Assembly: GCA_964429855.1 (NCBI GenBank)
Contig: CAYSDM010000012.1
Location: forward strand, 21,692 to 85,691
Direction of reading: 5' to 3'
Origin: CALLMM01 sp964429855
GTDB taxonomy: Bacteria; Armatimonadota; Chthonomonadetes; Chthonomonadales; CAJBBX01
DNA length: 64,000 nucleotides
In this document: positions 59,723 through 64,000 of the stretch, piece by piece
Numbering within the stretch: position 1 is the stretch's first letter
Layout: each line of letters begins with the position of its first letter
Translations under genes and position numbers: made by a program
Notes under the pieces: model-generated
Told to the model about the DNA's origin: nothing
Databases searched by the model: none
What the model saw: only the letters and a program-made list of their open reading frames with translations

Positions 59723-60064
59723 CTACTGGAGCCGCCGGAACGGCCGCTCATCGCCGCCCAGAAGCGGTTCGGCGTGCGCCTGTCTCTCCAGTTCCTCCAG
59801 AGACACCGGTGGCGGAGACTGCGCTCGGATCGCTGCCTGCCGCATCTCCTCCGCCTGTTTCCGCGCTTCCCGCTCTGCGCGGGTCAGCTTGCGGGCTTTG
59901 CGATTTCTGCGAGAGGGAGCCTGCTCCTCCGTCTGCTCTGAATCGCCGGTCTTCGCGATGGTGAAGCGCGCTCCTCCCGGAAGATTCAACACCAGACCCG
60001 ATTTTACCTCGCCGTCATCTCCCACCAGCGAGTCCTGTTTATCAACTTTGCGTTGTAGTGGCAT
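59723..60064 (-). CDS. Small charged protein of unknown function in the menaquinone operon
   Basis: 113 residues, no recognised domain. The N-terminal 45 residues (SGLVLNLPGGARFTIAK) may form a small beta structure, and residues about 55-90 are strongly basic and helical (KARKLTRAEREARKQAEEMR), likely a short coiled coil. The ATG at 60064 follows GGGAGAG. It overlaps the 3' end of the PAP2 gene by 23 bp, and ends 11 bp before ubiX, which supports translation as part of the operon. Function unknown. Confidence 0.65.
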   Translation of the reverse strand: MPLQRKVDKQDSLVGDDGEVKSGLVLNLPGGARFTIAKTGDSEQTEEQAPSRRNRKARKLTRAEREARKQAEEMRQAAIRAQSPPPVSLEELERQAHAEPLLGGDERPFRRLQ

Positions 60065-60836
60065 GGCTCTCTCCCGATTGCTGCGAAAGGTGAGTCTGTT
60101 GGCTTCGTCGGCGTTGACGATAGGCAGCATAACGCCGACAGATCGAAATGGACAGCGTGCTGGTAACGGCTCCCAGCAGACCGCCCGCAAATACGTCCAG
60201 GGGCCAGTGGCACGCCAGATAGATTCGAGATAAGCCGATCATCGCCGCCAGCGCCCAGACGCCGAAAACCAGAAAACGCCGATCTCGCCGCCGCCAGTAG
60301 AGAAGCGTTGTAACGGCTGCCAGCGCCGCTGAGGTGGTGGTATGCCCGGACGGAAAGCTGCGCACTTTGCCGGGATACTCCTGCGGCACGATCCGAACAT
60401 AGACGTTCGGATCGGGACGAACGACATGGCGGCACTCCTCCAGCCACCAGGACGCGCCGACTCCTCCAGCTAGAAACGCCTCGGCATCGCCGAAGGCAAA
60501 CTCGTTATAGTACCACCAGGGACGCTCGCGCGGCACATCCTTGAGCGCGGTCGAGGCGAGTCCGCTCAGGGTAAAGGCGACCAGCAGCGGACCGACCCAG
60601 ACGCGCCGACGATAGATCGCCTGCCCGAAACTCCTCCATGCTCCACCGCGCAGTTCTCCGGCGCGCCAGCCCATCCAGAGCGCCAGTCCCAGGATGACGG
60701 GAACCTGCACATGCCCCAGTCCCAGATCGGTCAGCCAGGGCATGATCCGGTCGAGAGGCGCGCAGGTCAGGTTGCGGTTGATTGCCAGAAACAGCGCGCG
60801 ATCCCAGGCGGTCAGGGCATGAAGCAGCGCGTTCAT
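60042..60836 (-). CDS. PAP2 family membrane phosphatase
   Basis: A 264-residue membrane phosphatase with about six helices. The three active-site motifs are complete: KDVPRERPW (K-x6-RP), PSGHTTTSAA, and SRIYLACHWPLDVFAG (SR-x5-H-x3-D). The family dephosphorylates lipid phosphates, including undecaprenyl or prenyl pyrophosphates. It lies between ubiD and ubiX, so it might act on isoprenoid phosphates, though it may simply share the transcript. uppP, another isoprenoid pyrophosphatase, is 3.5 kb away. Confidence 0.9.
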   Translation of the reverse strand: MNALLHALTAWDRALFLAINRNLTCAPLDRIMPWLTDLGLGHVQVPVILGLALWMGWRAGELRGGAWRSFGQAIYRRRVWVGPLLVAFTLSGLASTALKDVPRERPWWYYNEFAFGDAEAFLAGGVGASWWLEECRHVVRPDPNVYVRIVPQEYPGKVRSFPSGHTTTSAALAAVTTLLYWRRRDRRFLVFGVWALAAMIGLSRIYLACHWPLDVFAGGLLGAVTSTLSISICRRYAAYRQRRRSQQTHLSQQSGESHATTTQS

Positions 60837-60850
60837 GGAATGGAACGGCT

Positions 60851-62302
60851 CTACAGACCCAGCCGGGGCCAGAGCGAGTCAATCTTCTGCCGAACCTCCG
60901 GCGACATCTCGATCACATCGGGCCATTCGCGGGTATAACCCTCCGCCGCGATCTTCTTCGTACAGTCAAACCCGATCTTGGAGCCGAAGCCGACGGCGCG
61001 GGAGGCGTGATCCAGAACGTCAATCGGACCGCGCACCACCAGCGTATCGCGCTCCGGGTCAATATTGTTGGAGAGCCGCCAGATGCACTCTCCGATGTCC
61101 TGTACATTCACATCATGGTCAAAGACGAAGATAATTTTGGTAAACATCAACTGCCCCAGCCCCCACAGCGCGTTCATCACCTTGAAGGCGTGTCCCGGAT
61201 ACCGTTTCTTGATGGAGACGAACGCCAGATTATGGAAGCAGCCCTCGACCGGGAGATTCATATCCACCAGTTCGGGAACCATCATCTTGATGAGAGGCAG
61301 GAAGATGCGTTCGACCGCCTTGCCCATCCAGCCGTCCTCCATCGGCGGGCGTCCCACAATGGTGGCGGGATAGATCGGATTTCGCCGCTGCGTGATGGCG
61401 GTCAGGTGGAAGACAGGATACGGTTCGATGGGGGTATAGAAGCCGGTATGGTCTCCGAAGGGACCCTCCGGGCGGCGCTCATAGGGATCCACAAAACCTT
61501 CAAGAACATACTCCGCGTCGGCGGGAACCAGCAGGTCTACCGTCTTCGCTTTCACCATGCGAACCGGCTTCCGGCGCAGGAATCCGGCGAAGAGCATCTC
61601 GTCAATGCCGGGGGGCAGAGGCGCGATGGCGCTGAAGGTCAGCGCGGGATCGCCTCCCAGCGCGACCGCCACCTGAATCTTCTGACCCATCTCCTCGCTC
61701 TGCCGATGATGCTCTGCGCCTACTTTGTGAAGCTGCCAGTGCATTCCGGTCGTCCGGCGGTCATAGACCTGCATCCGGTACATGCCGACGTTGCGCTTTC
61801 CGGTGCGCGGGTCGTAGGTGTAGACCAGCGGGAAGGTGATGAATCGCCCGCCGTCCTGGGGCCAGCAGTGCAGGATGGGGATTCTATCCAGATTGATCTC
61901 GTCGCCGGTCAGAACGATCTCCTGCGAGAGTCCGCCGGAGACCGTGCGCGGGGGAATGGTTGCCAGCCGCCCCAGTTTGGGCAGGAGCTTCAGTTTGTTC
62001 ATCAATCCGGCAGGCACTTCCGGCTTGATCAGGTCACCGATCTCGGCGGCGATCTCCTCATAGTCACAGACGCCGAGCGCGAGCGACATGCGTTTGCGGG
62101 AGCCAAGCGTATTGATCGCGACGGGAACCTCGTAGCCGGTCGGTCGGTCGAAGACCAGCGCCTTGCCGCCGTTCGGACTCTTCATCATCCGATCGGCGAC
62201 TTCGGTAATCTCCAGATGAGGACTGATCGGCTCGGTGATGTGCCGCAGTTCGTCCTCCTGCTCCAGCCGCTTCAGAAACTCCTGAAAACTCTCATACGCC
62301 AT
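60851..62302 (-). CDS. UbiD family decarboxylase (MqnL-like)
   Basis: A 483-residue prenylated-FMN-dependent decarboxylase. The cofactor and catalytic region RRPEGPFGDHTGFYTP carries the Glu and Asp of the E-R-E/D network, with MYRMQVYDRRTTGMHWQLHK and GDPALTFSAIAPLPPG as further family marks. With UbiX it would decarboxylate the naphthoate intermediate in futalosine-derived menaquinone synthesis; a different aromatic substrate cannot be excluded. It leads the operon UbiD, PAP2, small gene, UbiX, UbiA, MqnA, HAD. Confidence 0.93.
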   Translation of the reverse strand: MAYESFQEFLKRLEQEDELRHITEPISPHLEITEVADRMMKSPNGGKALVFDRPTGYEVPVAINTLGSRKRMSLALGVCDYEEIAAEIGDLIKPEVPAGLMNKLKLLPKLGRLATIPPRTVSGGLSQEIVLTGDEINLDRIPILHCWPQDGGRFITFPLVYTYDPRTGKRNVGMYRMQVYDRRTTGMHWQLHKVGAEHHRQSEEMGQKIQVAVALGGDPALTFSAIAPLPPGIDEMLFAGFLRRKPVRMVKAKTVDLLVPADAEYVLEGFVDPYERRPEGPFGDHTGFYTPIEPYPVFHLTAITQRRNPIYPATIVGRPPMEDGWMGKAVERIFLPLIKMMVPELVDMNLPVEGCFHNLAFVSIKKRYPGHAFKVMNALWGLGQLMFTKIIFVFDHDVNVQDIGECIWRLSNNIDPERDTLVVRGPIDVLDHASRAVGFGSKIGFDCTKKIAAEGYTREWPDVIEMSPEVRQKIDSLWPRLGL

Positions 62303-62475
62303 CGCGTTCTGTCTCTTTCTGCCACCGCGTCCGGCTCTCAGACTATCGGTATGTTATACCTTAATTTACGTAACGGAGACGCGTTCTGTGCCGGGAAGGA
62401 AGCCGGGCGCGTTGCCTCGAAAATGAGGGACAGGAAAGCCGTCGGGGTTACCCATTCAGAGAGGAGGGATTTGCG

Positions 62476-63810
62476 ATGCCATTGTATGCCGGGGTCTGCG
62501 AGACAAACATCACGCCTCCGGTAGGCGTGTGGATGTCAGGATATGCGTTCAGACCTTCTGGATGCGTGGGGATTCACGATGAGTTATATGCCCGCGCGCT
62601 GGCGCTGGATAATGGTCAGACCCGCCTGATGATTCTGGCGATGGACCTGATCGGGCTGGACTTCGATATGGTCCAGCAGGTGCGGGAGGGGATTTCGGAG
62701 CAGACCGGCACGCCGGTCGCGGCGATCATGCTCAACGCCACCCATACGCATGGCGGACCGAGCGTGCGTTCGTTCAACGCAATGGGACCGCGCGATCCCG
62801 CCTATGTGGATGTGCTGGTTCGGAAGCTGATCGGGATTGGGAAGCAGGCGGCGAACCAGATGGAGCCTGCCTCGCTTGCCTGCGGGCGCGCGCCGGTGCA
62901 GATCGGAGTCAATCGGCGGCAGGTGCGAAATGACGGGCAGACCGTTCTGGGACATAACTTCGCCGGTCCGGTGGCTCCCCGGGTGGATGCGCTGGTTGTG
63001 CGCGACTCCCGCGATGAGCCGATGGCGCTCCTCTTCTGCCATGCCTGCCATCCGGTGACTCTGGGAGGCGAGAACCTTCAGATCACCGCCGACTTTTGCG
63101 GCTACGCCTGCGACTATGTGCGGCGGGAGACCTACGGCGAGGTGATGCCGTTCTTCCTGCAGGGGTGCGCCGGGAACATCAACCCGATCCCGCGCGGCAC
63201 CTTCGAGGCGGCGGAAAAGATCGGGACGAAACTTGGCGCCGCCGCCGTCGCTGCCATGCAGGATGCCCGGTCTCTGGACAGCCTGGCGCTCGACTATGCC
63301 GAGACCACCGTTGCGCTGCCGGTGCAGGCTCCGCCGTCGCCAGAGGAGTGCGCCAGGAGCGTGCAGGAGTGGGAACAGAAGCTCGAAGAGGAGCGTCGGA
63401 GTGGGCAGGCGGGGCGCATTCACTATGCAGAGGGGATGCTGCACTATGCGAAACTGGAGCAGGGGTATGCGCTTCAGGAGAGACCGGACCTGACCATTCC
63501 GTTCGCAATCCAGCGTCTGACGATCTGCGGGGCGCATCTTCTGGGAATGCCTGCCGAGATGTTCGTACAGTATGCGCTCGATTTCGCGGCGCAGTCGAAT
63601 CAACCGGTGTTTCCATTAGCCTACACCAACGGCATTCACGGCTACGTGCCGGGCGCGGCGGACTACCCGTTCGGAGGCTATGAGGTCAGTTTCGCCAACA
63701 GATACTACCATCACCTGATGTTCACGCCCGACTGCGAGCGGCTGATCCGGCAGACGGCCTATGATCTGCTGGGCATTGAAGATCCGGACTGGACGCCCTA
63801 TACCGTGTGA
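62476..63810 (+). CDS. Neutral/alkaline ceramidase-like N-terminal domain protein
   Basis: A 444-residue protein similar to the N-terminal domain of neutral/alkaline non-lysosomal ceramidases. Visible features: AGVCETNITPPVGVWMSGYA, NATHTHGGPSV (the metal-binding His pair) and LFCHACHPVTLGG. It lacks the C-terminal domain and signal peptide of true ceramidases, so hydrolysis of ceramide is doubtful; such stand-alone proteins are frequent in Planctomycetes and Armatimonadota and often sit in carbohydrate loci. GGAGGG lies seven bases before the ATG. It is divergent from ubiD across a 173-bp gap. Confidence 0.85.
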   Translation: MPLYAGVCETNITPPVGVWMSGYAFRPSGCVGIHDELYARALALDNGQTRLMILAMDLIGLDFDMVQQVREGISEQTGTPVAAIMLNATHTHGGPSVRSFNAMGPRDPAYVDVLVRKLIGIGKQAANQMEPASLACGRAPVQIGVNRRQVRNDGQTVLGHNFAGPVAPRVDALVVRDSRDEPMALLFCHACHPVTLGGENLQITADFCGYACDYVRRETYGEVMPFFLQGCAGNINPIPRGTFEAAEKIGTKLGAAAVAAMQDARSLDSLALDYAETTVALPVQAPPSPEECARSVQEWEQKLEEERRSGQAGRIHYAEGMLHYAKLEQGYALQERPDLTIPFAIQRLTICGAHLLGMPAEMFVQYALDFAAQSNQPVFPLAYTNGIHGYVPGAADYPFGGYEVSFANRYYHHLMFTPDCERLIRQTAYDLLGIEDPDWTPYTV

Positions 63811-63816
63811 GAGAAG

Positions 63817-64000
63817 CTATCGGCGGGGATGCGGGCGAAAGACGAAGTCGGGTTCGGTTCCATCGGGAACTTTGAAATCCTTGCGGCATTTCGCCCAGGC
63901 ATCCTCGCTGAAACGGATATAGGCCAGGATCTCCTTGCGCTGCTCTTCAGAGAGCGTCCTTCCCAGACAGCGCTCGAGGGCCGCAAGGCGCGTGACGGAG
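63817..64000 (-). CDS. C-terminal end of an uncharacterised protein (partial)
   Basis: A minus-strand frame enters from the right window edge and ends with TAG at 63819-63817, giving 60 residues with a coding look: SVTRLAALERCLGRTLSEEQ, then RKEILAYIRFSEDAWAKCRK and DFKVPDGTEPDFVFRPHPRR. It is helical and charged at the start and Pro-rich at the end. The gene start is beyond the window and no family can be named. It is convergent with the ceramidase-like gene, only 6 bp away. Confidence 0.65.
   Translation of the reverse strand, partial: SVTRLAALERCLGRTLSEEQRKEILAYIRFSEDAWAKCRKDFKVPDGTEPDFVFRPHPRR

Overview
The window (about 60% GC, very gene-dense) looks like chromosomal DNA of a diderm bacterium, most probably Armatimonadota. 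The best markers are three pseudopilin-like DUF1559 proteins with the N-terminal block FTLIELLVVIAIIAILAAI, then FPVFAQARE and a C-terminal H-X9-DG motif. Two DUF1549/DUF1553 plus DUF1501 gene sets (the Planctomycetes/Armatimonadota type), an outer-membrane-barrel-like protein with a SurA-like isomerase, and a menaquinone locus of the futalosine type agree with this. I saw no rRNA, tRNA, CRISPR array, transposase, phage gene or replication origin.

Layout. 1-3117: tail of a probable beta-helix protein, then glycogen phosphorylase and a terminator. 3188-5497 (minus): a large glycosidase-like protein, divergent from a seven-gene plus-strand run (5783-19883): cytochrome-like DUF1549/DUF1553 protein, DUF1501 protein, two UroD-like proteins, a GH106-like rhamnosidase, a metallopeptidase-like/DUF6807 fusion and a Gfo/Idh/MocA oxidoreductase. 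This run is probably a polysaccharide or glycoside catabolic locus. 19911-24313: creatininase-family protein, two pseudopilin genes each with a tiny membrane or lipoprotein partner, a GIY-YIG protein, a YjbQ protein and a non-coding repeat island. 24396-34496: a regulated promoter with an 11-bp-periodic TTAA array, a second DUF1549/DUF1553 and DUF1501 pair split by a glycosyltransferase, then an M42 peptidase, an SDR, a large membrane protein and MarC. 34515-45263 (minus): TPR protein, diguanylate cyclase, argH, amidase, argG, metallophosphoesterase and a STAND ATPase carrying a C-terminal SARP-type module. 45463-49253 (plus): a small secreted protein with an exactly repeated undecapeptide, then TPR, barrel and PPIase envelope genes. 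49336-50550 (minus): third pseudopilin pair. 50908-53084: sulfatase-like hydrolase and PhyH dioxygenase. 53139-54951 (minus): motA-motB. 55123-56519: DoxX and UppP. 56540-62302 (minus): ubiD-PAP2-small gene-ubiX-ubiA-mqnA-HAD operon. 62476-63810: ceramidase-like protein. A partial minus-strand gene runs off the right edge.

The most interesting element is the gene at 45463-45747. It encodes a secreted protein with two copies of NDGRHIYDRPL that are identical as peptides but differ at 9 of 33 nucleotides, all synonymous. It lies head-to-head with the STAND/SARP regulator, so a peptide-signal or repeat-peptide system is a testable idea. Other notable items are the TTAA array at 24396-24432, the recurring pseudopilin plus small-partner pairs, the reversed SARP architecture, an in-frame perfect 30-bp tandem duplication at 18190-18249, and the perfect 28-nt palindrome just before argH.
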